From positions 17,786,087-17,850,086 of the forward strand of contig CM060314.1 in NCBI GenBank assembly GCA_030674185.1: a stretch of 64,000 bases of DNA, written 5' to 3'. The notes under the pieces are model-generated. The model was not told the origin of the DNA. It searched no databases and saw nothing but the letters and a program-made list of their open reading frames with translations. The stretch comes from Monoplex corrugatus. Its lineage: Eukaryota; Mollusca; Gastropoda; Littorinimorpha; Ranellidae. The position numbers and the translations under genes were made by a program. This document shows positions 54,201-64,000 of this stretch, one piece after another. How positions within the stretch are numbered: the first letter of the stretch is position 1; each line of letters opens with the position of its first letter.

Positions 54201-55833
54201 AGCTACGCACAAAAAGTTAAAGATCACTATGAGAAAACGGGTGCGTAATAAACTCAGTTCGCTACTGTTATTTATTTCTCACTCCAGCCAAATTGTTATG
54301 AATTCTTGTTCAGCTGTAAGTGGGCGATGTTGTGTTAGTGCGAAAATTGCACGGGATTCTCTACTAATGAGCTTGGCCCCAAACGGAAAAGCGGAAACTT
54401 GCGAAAAAGGACCTTGTTTTGGACCGTTCTGCCTGAACACATTGCACAAGCCAGATGGAAAAACCATTATGCACTTGCAAGCACTGCTATTTATGTGTGA
54501 GATGCTGTCTCTTGCTTGGCTTTATAAGAAGACATTCCACCAGTAGTAGGCCTGATCTGACAATGCCTCCACGACGAAAATTGAACGAGTTTGAGAGGGG
54601 ACGAGCTGTTGCATGGTTCCAAGATGGTATTCTCAAGCGAGAAGTAGCCAGGCGACTTCAGGTGTCCATCTCGGTCATTGTCAGACTGATTCAACGCTTC
54701 ACAGCCACTGGGAGGGTCCATGAAAGACGCAGATCTGGTCGACCGAAGAAGACAAACCCACGTGAAGATCGTCTCATTGAACGACAAGCCCTGCAGACAA
54801 GAACAGCCTCTTCCAGCATCATTCGAAGGCAGCTGAGGGTGGCTACTAACATCAACATCAGCCAGCAGACCATACGGAACCACCTTCATGGGTTTAACCT
54901 CCGTTCTCGTCGCCCAGCTGTACGGCCACGCTTAACTCCAGCCCATAGGGCAGCACGCCGCGCCTTCTGCAGACGTCACGTGAGGTGGACACGTCAGCAA
55001 TGGTCCCAGGTCCTGTTCAGTGATGAATCACGCTTCACCATGAACCACAACGACGGCCGACTGAGGGTCTGGAGGCGCCCAGGGCAACGCTTTATTGACA
55101 CCACTGTCCAAGAAAAGGTGGCCTTTGGTGGAGGTTCTGTAATGGTCTGGGGGGCCTTCAGCCTTCACCACAGAACACCCTTGTATCATGTACAGGGTAA
55201 CCTGACTGGCCTCCGATACCGGGATGAGATCCTTCGACCGCTGGCTGTGCCTACACTGCAGCAGATGGGACCGACGGCTGTCTACCAGGATGACAACGCT
55301 CGCCCCCACAAGGCAAGGATGGTCAACGACTTTCTGCAGCAGTCTGGAGTCAACAGAATGGAGTGGCCAGCATGCAGTCCCGATCTCAACCCGATTGAGA
55401 ACCTCTGGGATGAGCTGGATCGCAAAGTGAGGAGCAACCACCCCTCTCCCAGGGATGCCCAACACCTCTACCAGTTGCTGCAGGCTGAGTGGCAGGCGCT
55501 TCCACAGAGGATCTTCACCAACCTGGTCAACTCGATGAGGACTCGCTGCGTCGAGTGCCAGAACAGCCATGGCGGTTACACGCATTACTGAACTTTTGGG
55601 AGCATCAGAATGCCCTGTCTTGTGATTTCAATGACTTTGGGAAATCAAATTTCGATACGTACCCACTTTGATCAAATGTACACACCAAACGATTGCTCGA
55701 AATTGAAGGCAATTGTGTATCGTTATCACTAAAGCATGGAATTAAATGTTTGCCAAACTTCAACGCATTGGCTTTCTTATTTTGAAAGTAATGAATTTTT
55801 GTGCAAGTGATCCTTAACTTTTTGTGCGTAGTG
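54201..55833 (+). mobile_element. Tc1-like transposon, family A copy A2 (1633 bp)
   Basis: The element is flanked by TA (54199-54200 and 55834-55835). The 5' end AGCTACGCACAAAAAGTTAA and the 3' end (read inward) CACTACGCACAAAAAGTTAA match for about 26 of 28 bp. It has a long 5' leader of about 360 bp and a 240-bp 3' leader. It is the most complete family A copy. Confidence 0.95.
54563..55591 (+). CDS. Tc1-family (DD34E) transposase, copy A2, intact
   Basis: This 342-residue cut-and-paste transposase is open from MPPRRKLNEFERGRAVAW to the stop at 55591. Its domains are an N-terminal HTH (about 8-45), a second HTH (about 70-115), the linker SGRPKK (58-63), and a catalytic core. The core has D154 (LFSDESRF), D244 (YQDDNARPH) and E279 (NPIENLWDE), with the glycine-rich GGGSVMVWGAF at 189-199. 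All landmark residues are conserved. An in-frame upstream ATG (54455) would add 36 residues, including Cys-rich CTCKHCYLCVRCC. The shorter start is preferred because it gives the usual Tc1 length. An extra 105-codon frame (54229-54546) overlaps the leader. Compared with A1 and A3, A2 has N8, I23 and L24 in the first HTH. Confidence 0.93.
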   Translation: MPPRRKLNEFERGRAVAWFQDGILKREVARRLQVSISVIVRLIQRFTATGRVHERRRSGRPKKTNPREDRLIERQALQTRTASSSIIRRQLRVATNINISQQTIRNHLHGFNLRSRRPAVRPRLTPAHRAARRAFCRRHVRWTRQQWSQVLFSDESRFTMNHNDGRLRVWRRPGQRFIDTTVQEKVAFGGGSVMVWGAFSLHHRTPLYHVQGNLTGLRYRDEILRPLAVPTLQQMGPTAVYQDDNARPHKARMVNDFLQQSGVNRMEWPACSPDLNPIENLWDELDRKVRSNHPSPRDAQHLYQLLQAEWQALPQRIFTNLVNSMRTRCVECQNSHGGYTHY

Positions 55834-55907
55834 TATTTCACATTTAGAATTTGTCATGAATTGTTGTTGTGTTGATATACATGTCTCCTGTTTGATATAC
55901 GCATTTT

Positions 55908-55925
55908 ATACACACACACACACAC

Positions 55926-55986
<61 letters not shown>

Positions 55987-56072
55987 TAGATAGATATACA
56001 TATATATATATTGATATCTATATATACACGTATATATAGATATAGATATATCTATATATATATATATATATA
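55908..56072. repeat. (CA)n-(TA)n microsatellite
   Basis: A short CA run is followed by about 65 bp of TA repeats, then GATA and TATAGA variants. It ends exactly at the left boundary of Tc1 copy B2. Confidence 0.95.
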
Positions 56073-57686
56073 CTCCTAATCATAATTTAAGGGCCACTTC
56101 TTCCTTCCTCTCTAATTTTAAGTTGAAATAATTGACAATGTTTAGAATTGATTCTATGTTTTATTTCATCATTTCCACACCTGTTTTGGAAAAAGAAATT
56201 AGCACAATGACCCATTAGTGAACAGCACATGCATTTAAAGGAACATCCCCCCCTTTTTCAAAAAACAGAAAGTGTCAGATTTGGCCAATCTGTTTTCAAT
56301 ATCGCGTGTGTCCGCCCCGAGCCTGGATGCATGCTTCACAGCGCCGATGCATCGACCCCACAAGGGTACGGAGTGTGTCCTGAGGGATGGCCGCCCACTC
56401 GATCTGCAGGATGTCGACCAGCCTGGCCAGGGTGCCCGGTGGGGGGTGGTTGTCCCTGATGCGCCTCCCGAGCACATCCCAGAGGTGTTCAATTGGGTTC
56501 AGGTCAGGTGAGCACGCTGGCCAGGCCATACGGACGACTTCATGCTGCTCCAGGAAGTCGGTCACAAGGCGTGCTCGATGCGCAGGTGCATTGTCGTCCT
56601 GGAAGATGGCGCCTTGACCAAGGTCCACAAGCGCAGGCAGTGCCACGGCCGCCAGAACCTCGTCCCGGTACCGGACCCCGTTCAGGATGCCGTCAATGGG
56701 GAGCAGGGGGGTCCGGGTACCACGGCTCATGCCACCCCACACCATCACCGACCCGCCGCCGTACCGGTTATGCTCTTGGACAGTGGCGTCAGCGAACCTC
56801 TCCCCTTGACGTCGCCACACCCGAGCCCGGCCATCGTTAAAGGTCAGGGTGAACCTGGACTCATCCGAAAACAAGACCCGGGCCCACTGTTGCCTTGTCC
56901 AGGTCACGTGCTCCCTGGCCCAGGTCATGCGGCGCACTCTGTTGACCGGTGACAGCACGGGTCGGACGGCCGGTCTCCGTGACCTCAAGTTTGCCTCATG
57001 TAGCCGTCTTCTCACCGTGCTGCAGCTGATGTTAGCACCTGTTGCGTCCCTCAGCTGACCCCTCAAGGTCACCGCAGTGGATGCCCTTTCCCTCAGGATG
57101 GAGAGGGCAAGGTAGCGGTCTTGCTGTCTTGTCGTTACTCTGGGTCGACCCGTGTGACGCCTTTCCTGGACTGCTCCAGTCTCATTGAAGTGCTCCAGCA
57201 GTCTCTGGATTGTGGAATGCGACACTTCAAGTCGTCTAGCAACTTCCCGCTGCGCTAGGCCTTCATCAAGCAGAGCGAGGGCTCTCCCCCGCTGCTCATT
57301 CGTCATCCGTCGTCTTGCAAGCATGGTTAAAACGAACCAAGAACGGGTCCTTTTTATCCTCGTCTGCGGGCAACTTTGGCTGGAGTAGTGTTCAAAAAGG
57401 GCTTGCCTTGCACGTGCAAAGCGAATTTTGTCGCTACCTTGCCTGCGTCGTCAGAGAGACCCTGCTGAAGATTCGACAATTTCGTGTGGAAATTGTCTTC
57501 CTTGGGCCGCCCATTGCAAATCGGCAAATCCCCAAACACGTGCCAAAAGGAAACTGCAATGTTGTCTGAGCTCTTATCCATTCAGTTACGGCAACGAATT
57601 GGAGAAAAGAGTAAGAGAAAATAGGTTATTTCTCCTTTCAAAAATTGACTCAAAAACGTTCCTGGCCCTTCAATAATGACGTGTAG
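56073..57686 (-). mobile_element. Tc1-like transposon, family B copy B2 (1614 bp)
   Basis: It lies between TA dinucleotides at 56071-56072 and 57687-57688, inside TA repeats on both sides. Ends match B1. The transposase is on the minus strand. It forms, with B1, an inverted pair of nearly identical 1.6-kb copies about 3.5 kb apart. Confidence 0.95.
56296..57324 (-). CDS. Tc1-family (DD34E) transposase, copy B2, intact
   Basis: The 342-residue protein starts MLARRRMTNEQRGRALALLD and ends QARGGHTRY. The first HTH is at about 8-45 (EGLAQREVARRLEVSHSTIQ). The linker GRPR is at 59-62 and the second HTH at about 70-115. The catalytic residues are D154 (LFSDESRF), D244 (FQDDNAPAH) and E279 (NPIEHLWDV), with GGGSVMVWGG at 189-198. 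Spacing and total length are identical to family A, so the two families are close relatives. All landmark residues are present, and the near identity to B1 implies recent activity. Confidence 0.95.
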   Translation of the reverse strand: MLARRRMTNEQRGRALALLDEGLAQREVARRLEVSHSTIQRLLEHFNETGAVQERRHTGRPRVTTRQQDRYLALSILRERASTAVTLRGQLRDATGANISCSTVRRRLHEANLRSRRPAVRPVLSPVNRVRRMTWAREHVTWTRQQWARVLFSDESRFTLTFNDGRARVWRRQGERFADATVQEHNRYGGGSVMVWGGMSRGTRTPLLPIDGILNGVRYRDEVLAAVALPALVDLGQGAIFQDDNAPAHRARLVTDFLEQHEVVRMAWPACSPDLNPIEHLWDVLGRRIRDNHPPPGTLARLVDILQIEWAAIPQDTLRTLVGSMHRRCEACIQARGGHTRY

Positions 57687-57827
57687 TATATATATATATA
57701 TATATATATATACGCACATAAGTGCATCAGTTTGCATCAATCCCTCTTTTATTACTTTTTGAAGAATGACGTAGACTGATTGGATGTATACAAACGTGTG
57801 TGTGTGTATTTGTGTGTGCGTGCGTGC

Positions 57828-57879
<52 letters not shown>

Positions 57880-57895
57880 TACGCGCGCACGCGCG
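57687..57895. repeat. (TA)n and (TG)n microsatellites
   Basis: TA repeats (57687-57712) right of B2 are followed by 80 bp of mixed sequence. (TG)n with GCGT variants then runs at 57797-57895. Confidence 0.93.
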
Positions 57896-58159
57896 CTTGT
57901 GTAAAACGCACGAATTCATATACCTATCAGTCGAAAGACTAATTGTGGGATTTTTTTTACCTCGACCATCTCTTTCCAAGAGTTGAGGGTTCTCTGGGTT
58001 CGTTTGGAAGACTGGAACCACACTTTGAGTCTCGTCTACTGTATGGATCCGTCTTCGAAATTTCTGCTCAAATATCCAGACTAAAAAGAGCAACTGTCTA
58101 TATTTGACGTGTCCTGGTTAACGCCAGGACATAGCATGACAAAATATGCGTGGAGTGGA
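57896..58159. other. No gene seen
   Basis: A minus-strand frame including FEQKFRRRIHTVDETQS is short and unassigned. Nothing else is seen. Confidence 0.4.
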
Positions 58160-58830
58160 GTATATCTCTCTCAGGCAGTCTCAATCCAAAATTGACCTAC
58201 ATAATGCCCGCCGTGGTTATGCCGGGGGCTCTTTCAGTATAAATAGTATCCCCACTTTCTGGAAATCCTGTGCTAGAAATTTCCTCTTTTCTGTCACTCG
58301 TCGATTCTGCCTTGTTCCCCTGCTGTCTGTCATTTCTTTCTATCATTTTCTGCCTTAATGGTCCATTCACCTCTGTGTGTTTGATAAAGTCTTACGTACT
58401 TTTTCTTAGGATTGATATCATATGGTACATATATTAAGTGCATTTTTGGCTCTAGGAAGGTGAGATATGCGGAAGCAATTTTAGGTAATGTATGCCTGTT
58501 TTTATATATGATTTGGTGTGTTTAGGTGTGCTTATATTTGTATTCAGGTGTGTATTTTAAATCCCTTGTGCGATAAATTGGACGGAGTGGTCAACGCCAG
58601 GGACATGTGCTTAGATTATGTGCGCGAATGCATTGATATGTGTACTTAAGTTTCTTTTATGCTTTTTCTTTTTGTTTCCTGTTTGTTTTTTGTTTTTGTT
58701 TTCTTTGTTTATTTGTTTGTTTGTTTTTTGCTGTTGAAGTTGTGTGTGTTTTGAAGAGGTTATAGCCCTGATATGGCTCTACATAGTCGGCCGGGCATTA
58801 AAATACAATAACAATAAAAATAACAATAAC
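58160..58830 (+). repeat. LINE 3' untranslated region F, copy b with AATAAC tail
   Basis: This is the homologue of 35395-35955. It ends in GCCCTGATATGGCTCTACAT, then AGTCGGCCGGGCATTAAAAT and AATAAC repeats (58801-58830), which mark the true 3' end of the element. It lacks coding sequence. A T-rich GTTT stretch (58665-58735) is inserted relative to copy a. Confidence 0.75.
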
Positions 58831-59388
58831 CTACATAATGCCATTACGACCATCTCCATTCTTATCATCATTGCATTACGACAAATTATTCCAGATTTTG
58901 AGGCCCTTCATGCCCTGCTGTCGTGGTGACCTCAGTCTCGATGCCTGAGAAAAAGAATTGGAGAGAGGATACCAAAGGCATCTGGGTAGAGACACAGAAA
59001 TGGTACATAAGATATGGCAACAAAACAAAAACCATTTGAGAAAAGTTTCAACGGAGGGTGGATCACATACTGGCTATAAGCCCTCCCAGCCTAGTTTTCC
59101 AGGATGGATACAAATCTGGTCAGATTAGTTAAGACGTTACCTACTGTACATCTTCACTCAAATATCCTACTTGTCGTCTTTAACATAAACTTCCCAACTC
59201 CATGATTTCCTTCCTTCATTCATATTTACATTGTAGTGTTCTTGATGGCTTTTCTTCACCCCTTTGTACTAGAATTATTCAATCTTGGGTGTACATTTTG
59301 AAAGGATTTTTTCGTAACTGGTATGTAGTGTGTTCGGTATGCATACGTGTGTCTAAAATGTCTATACACCAACATACTTTAATATGTG

Positions 59389-59390
<2 letters not shown>
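58831..59390. other. No gene seen
   Basis: This is mixed sequence with no supported feature. Confidence 0.5.
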
Positions 59391-59452
<62 letters not shown>

Positions 59453-59463
59453 ATGTATATATG

Positions 59464-59495
<32 letters not shown>

Positions 59496-59497
59496 TA
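59391..59497. repeat. (TA)n-(TG)n-(TA)n microsatellite
   Basis: TA repeats interrupted by TG repeats (59432-59452) end at the left boundary of Tc1 copy A3. Confidence 0.96.
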
Positions 59498-61129
59498 AGC
59501 TACGCACAAAAAGTTAAGGATCACTATGAGAAAACAGGTGCGTAATAAACTCAGTTCGCTACTGTTATTTATTTCTCACTCCAGCCAAATTGTTATGAAT
59601 TCTTGTTCAGCTGTAAGTGGGCGATGTTGTGTTAGTGCGAAAATTGCACGGGATTCTCTACTACTGAGCTTGGCCGCAAACGGAAAAGCAGAAACTTGCG
59701 AAAAAGGACCTTGTTTTGGATCGTTCTGCCTGAACACATTGCACAAGCCTGATGGAAAAACCATTATGCACGTGCAAGCACTGCTGTTTATGTGTGAGAT
59801 GCTGTCTCTTGCTTGGCTTTATAAGAAGACATTCCACCAGTAGTAGGCCTGATCTGACAATGCCTCCACGACGAAAATTGAGCGAGTTTGAGAGGGGACG
59901 AGCTGTTGCATGGATCCAAGATGGTGTTCCCAAGCGAGAAGTGGCCAGGCGACTTCAGGTGTCCATCTCGGTCATTGTCAGACTGATTCAACGCTTCACA
60001 GCCACTGGGAGGGTCCATGAAAGACGCAGATCTGGTCGACCGAAGAAGACAAACCCACGTGAAGATCGTCTCATTGAACGACAAGCCCTGCAGACAAGAA
60101 CAGCCTCTTCCAGCATCATTCGAAGGCAGCTGAGAGTGGCTACTAACATCAACATCAGCCAGCAGATCATACGGAATCGCCTTCATGGGTTTAACCTCCG
60201 TTCTCGTCGCCCAGCTGTATGGCCACGCTTAACTCCAGCCCATAGGGCAGCACGCCGCGCCTTCTGCAGACGTCACGTGAGGTGGACACGTCAGCAATGG
60301 TCCCAGGTCCTGTTCAGTGATGAATCACGCTTCACCATGAACCACAACGACGGCCGACTGAGGGTCTTGAGGCGCCCAGGGCAACACTTTATTGACACCA
60401 CTGTCCAAGAAAAGGTGGCCTTTGGTGGAGGTTTTGTAATGGTCTGGGGGGCCTTCAGCCTTCACCACAGAACACCCTTGTATCATGTACAGGGTAACCT
60501 GACTGGCCTCCGATACCGGGATGAGATCCTTCGACCGCTGGCTGTGCCTACACTGCAGCAGATGGGACCGACGGCTGTCTACCAGGATGACAACGCTCGC
60601 CCCCACAGGGCAAGGATGGTCAACGACTTCCTGCAGCAGTCTGGAGTCAACAGAATGGAGTGGCCAGCATGCAGTCCCGATCTCAACCCGATTGAGAACC
60701 TCTGGGATGAGCTGGATCGCAAAGTGAGGAGCAACCACCCCCTCCCAGGGATGCCCAACACCTCTACCAGATGCTGCAGGCTGAGTGGCAGGCGCTTCCA
60801 CAGAGGATCTTCACCAACCTGGTCAACTCGATGAGGACTTGCTGCGTCGAGTTCCAGAACAGCCATGGCGGTTACACGCATTACTGAACTTTTGGGAGCA
60901 TCAGAATGCCCTGTCTTGTGATTTCAATGACTTTGGGAAATCAAATTTCGATACGTACCCACTTTGATCAAATGTACACACCAAACGATTGCTCGAAATT
61001 GAAGGCAATTGTGTATCGTTATCACTAAAGCATGGAATTAAATGTTTGCCAAACTTCAACGCATTAGCTTTCTTATTTTGAAAGTTATGAATTTTTGTGC
61101 AAGTGATCCTTAACTTTTTGTGCGTAGTG
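59498..61129 (+). mobile_element. Tc1-like transposon, family A copy A3 (1632 bp)
   Basis: It is flanked by TA (59496-59497 and 61130-61131), with ends as in A2. It is one base shorter than A1 and A2. The left side lies directly in TA repeats. Confidence 0.95.
59860..60887 (+). pseudogene. Tc1-family transposase, copy A3, frameshifted
   Basis: It is open from MPPRRKLSEFERGRAVAW to about residue 294, where a single-base loss in a C-rich run (about 60740-60748) shifts the frame. The normal stop would be at 60887 (1028 nt instead of 1029). The shifted frame stops at 60834, losing roughly 50 native C-terminal residues. D154, D244 and E279 are upstream of the break and intact. Other differences from A2 include I19, W121, L170 and F192 at positions conserved in A1/A2. 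Confidence 0.93.
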
Positions 61130-61131
61130 TA

Positions 61132-61770
<639 letters not shown>

Positions 61771-61774
61771 AAAC

Positions 61775-62372
61775 TTAAACTGAAACTGAAAATGGTTTAT
61801 TTACATTGACATTTTTGTTCTTGTGGCAAGGAGCATAAAACGAAGTCATTAAATTTTACGCGACGTTTTCGCGAAATAAAGATTTATAAATATAGTCATG
61901 GCTGACATTACATCCATTTGAAAAAAATTGAAGGAAAAAAGTTGAACAAAAAGTTGAACAAAAAATTGAAGAAACAGTTAACCACCCGACTTAATTAGTC
62001 ATATAAGTAAGAGGAAAACCCAAACCCGCCAAATAAACATAAAAACAGTATTAAGTGATATCTTCACTGGAGATAAACTTACATTAATTTAAAAAGTAGA
62101 ACAAAAAGTTGAAAAAACAGTTAACCACCCGACATAATTAGTCATATAAGTAAGAGGAAGACCCAAATCCTGCAAACAAACATAAAAACAATATAAAGTG
62201 ATATTTTGACTGGAGATAAACTTACATTAATTTAAAAAAGTTGAACAAAAAGTTGAAAAAACAGTTGACCACCCGACATAATTAGTCATAAAAGTAAGAG
62301 GAAGACTCAAATCCGACAAATAAACAAGAACAGTATAAAGTGATATCTTCACTGGAGATAAACTTACATTAA
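61775..62372 (-). repeat. LINE-E 3' region with 143-bp tandem repeats
   Basis: Two full units and one partial unit start at 61975, 62118 and 62262 (143 and 144 bp, then about 111 bp). Shared blocks include CAGTTAACCACCCGACATAA, TTAGTCATATAAGTAAGAGG and TCACTGGAGATAAACTTACA. The 3' end near 61775-61800 has AACTGAAACTGAAAATGG and an AATAAA on the minus strand. The LINE frame reads into the last unit before stopping. Confidence 0.88.
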
Positions 62373-63553
62373 TGTATTGCTGTGTTGTTTTCTTTCTCCG
62401 ACTTTCCCAAGCAAGGGCGATAAATTTCGCGACGAATTTTTGACATTTTTCATCTTCAGTCATGTGTATTCTGGTAATGACCCATTGACTCGAAATGTCC
62501 TCATCAAAGATTATGCATTTTTGTCGTATATTTTCATACGACTTGCAAACAAACAAAAAATGCATTTCATCTTCTGCCTCTGCATCACACATGGGACAAA
62601 TAGAGTGTGCCGATGAATTTGAGTTGTTGCATTTAGCCCTAGGTCCCTTAGTCTAAAACGAGCAAGATTGCTTCTGTGCCATTTATTTGTTACGGCCTTT
62701 ATATATTTTTCGGTTTGAAATATACTTTTAAAGGAAAGGAACCAATCATATTTCTCAGATTCTTCCATTTGAGCGTGCCAGTTTTGTTTGTACGAATCAA
62801 CTAGTCTAGACATCCCTAAGTTCTGAAATAAATCCTTGTTCATAACCAACTCCCTGGCACATCCACACAATACCAAATCCATGTGTGGTTAACATTTTCT
62901 TAACGAAATATGCCCAGTTTTGTTTACCCGAATCTAATTGATTCAGTAACATCTCATATGCCTGATTGCACAATCTTGACTTTGGGAGCTGGGTTAATTT
63001 TAACCAGTATTTAATACACTTCATGTGAGTTTTCAAAAACAAAGGATAACGGCCAGTTTCTCCATATAACATTTTATTAGATGAATGCAATGGTACCGAA
63101 AGGAAGCGTTTGATGGCAAATGTATATACCTTTTCCATTTTATGATTGCTCGAAAAACCCCATATTTCTGAGCCATACGTTAAGATTGGTTCAATCTGCG
63201 AGTCGAAAAGTTTTAAAAAAATCGAGAAGTTAGTGCAGTTCAATTTTCTTAAAGATCTTAAAATTTCCATCGTTCCTGTTTTCCCTTTTTTGCTGCTTTC
63301 CACCCATGCGCTTTGGAGACTCAGTTTTGTTGTAAAAATAATACCTAGAGTTTTTTACTTTAACTTCAGAGTCACCATAAAACCATTTTTCTCGAACCGA
63401 AAGATGTCCTCCCTTATCATCACATTCGTCTTTTCTAGGTTCACAGACTAACAACCTATCAGATTCATGTTTTAAAGCATTTAGTTGATTTTGTAACTCT
63501 ATGACAGTGTCTGACAAAAGCACCACATCATCGGCAAATAGCAGCAGTAAAAA
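62227..63553 (-). pseudogene. LINE-E reverse transcriptase and C-terminal fragment
   Basis: The minus strand starts at LLLFADDVVLLSDTVIELQN (FADD at 63527-63538). The RT region continues with SDRLLVCEPRK and a WFYGDSEVKV block. A second frame has TEILRSLRKLNCTNFSIFLK-like, FDSQIEPILTYGSEIWGFSS, IKRFLSVPLHSSNKMLYGET and NQLDSGKQNWAYFVKKMLTT. A third frame has WHRSNLARFRLRDLGLNATT and CDAEAEDEMHFLFVCKSYEN, the latter a CCHC-like zinc segment. The C-terminus runs to TEDEKCQKFVAKFIALAWES, RRKKTTQQY and into tandem repeats. It carries at least two frameshifts. The 5' part (endonuclease) is missing, cut off at 63553 by a CAGA microsatellite. The clade is not certain. Confidence 0.85.
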
Positions 63554-63559
63554 AAACTT

Positions 63560-63566
63560 CAACAGC

Positions 63567-63599
<33 letters not shown>

Positions 63600-63980
63600 G
63601 GCAGACAGAGACAGACAGACAGACGGACAGAGAGATAGTGACAGAAAGAGACTAAGACAGAAACAGAGAGACATACAGACAGAGAGGCAGAGAGAGATGA
63701 AGACAGACAGACAGACAGACAGACGGACTGACAGACGAACAAACAAACAGAGACCGAGACAACGACAGCAACAGAGGGACAGAGAGATAAGCAGAGACGT
63801 AGACAAGGAGAGACAGACAGAGAGAAAGAAAGAGAGAGGGGGGATAGAGAGAGAGAAAAACAGTCAGAAAGAGTCAGAGAGAGAGAGCGGGAAAGACAAA
63901 GAGAGAGAGAGAGAGACAGAGAGGGAGAGAGAGAGGGAGGAAGGGAGGGAGGGAAAGAGAGATAGGAGGAGGTATTTCTA
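63560..63980. repeat. (CAGA)n / (GA)n microsatellite
   Basis: CAGA and GACA repeats grade into GA-rich sequence. The right end of the window (63981-64000) is mixed sequence. Confidence 0.95.
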
Positions 63981-64000
63981 AGCAGGCTGTGTGTAAAGTT

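Overview
This is repeat-dominated DNA from an animal genome. It carries no operons or bacterial-type genes. It holds many microsatellites, five Tc1-like DNA transposons, decayed non-LTR retrotransposons (LINEs), tRNA-derived SINEs and two large satellite-like arrays. The mix of Tc1 DD34E elements, LINEs with TGA or ATT tails and very dense (CA)n, (GA)n and (TA)n tracts fits a marine invertebrate, most likely a gastropod mollusc. That placement is an inference, because the window holds no diagnostic host gene. Only one segment (38200-38355, + strand) looks like host coding sequence: a 156-bp internal exon with an acceptor, branch-point-like motif and donor. If it is real, much of the window may be intron of a + strand gene.

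Layout. 1-20 kb: microsatellites with LINE fragments (1.3-2.6, 3.4-4.1, 6.2-7.4, 11.4 kb), a 24-bp minisatellite (7.8-8.1 kb) and two long GAA/TTC arrays in opposite orientation (5.5 and 13.1 kb). 20-35 kb: a fragment with a nuclease-like retroelement C-terminus (20.0-20.5 kb), SINEs, a LINE carrying a nested SINE (26.6-28.8 kb) and an ATT-tailed LINE on the minus strand (33.4-34.9 kb). 35-38.4 kb: a LINE 3' region, Tc1 copy A1, a foldback element and the exon candidate. 38.4-43.3 kb: an A-rich array of diverged units of about 1.0-1.4 kb. 43.3-44.1 kb: a retroelement fragment. 44.1-48.6 kb: a G-rich minisatellite interrupted by an internally deleted LINE. 49-61 kb: a transposon cluster (B1, A2, B2, A3) with LINE and SINE fragments between. 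61.8-63.6 kb: a minus-strand LINE with tandem 143-bp repeats at its 3' end.

The Tc1-like elements form two sister families, A (three copies) and B (two copies). Both are about 1.6 kb, sit at TA dinucleotides and encode 342-residue transposases with the same catalytic spacing (D154, D244, E279). Copies A2 and B2 have open, catalytically complete transposases. A1 is open but has changes at conserved positions. A3 is broken by a 1-nt deletion and B1 by a 19-bp tandem duplication. LINE fragments are grouped here by working letters (LINE-A, ATT tail; LINE-B, with C2H2-type tail; LINE-C, TGA tail; LINE-E, 143-bp repeat tail). These letters are local labels, not published names.
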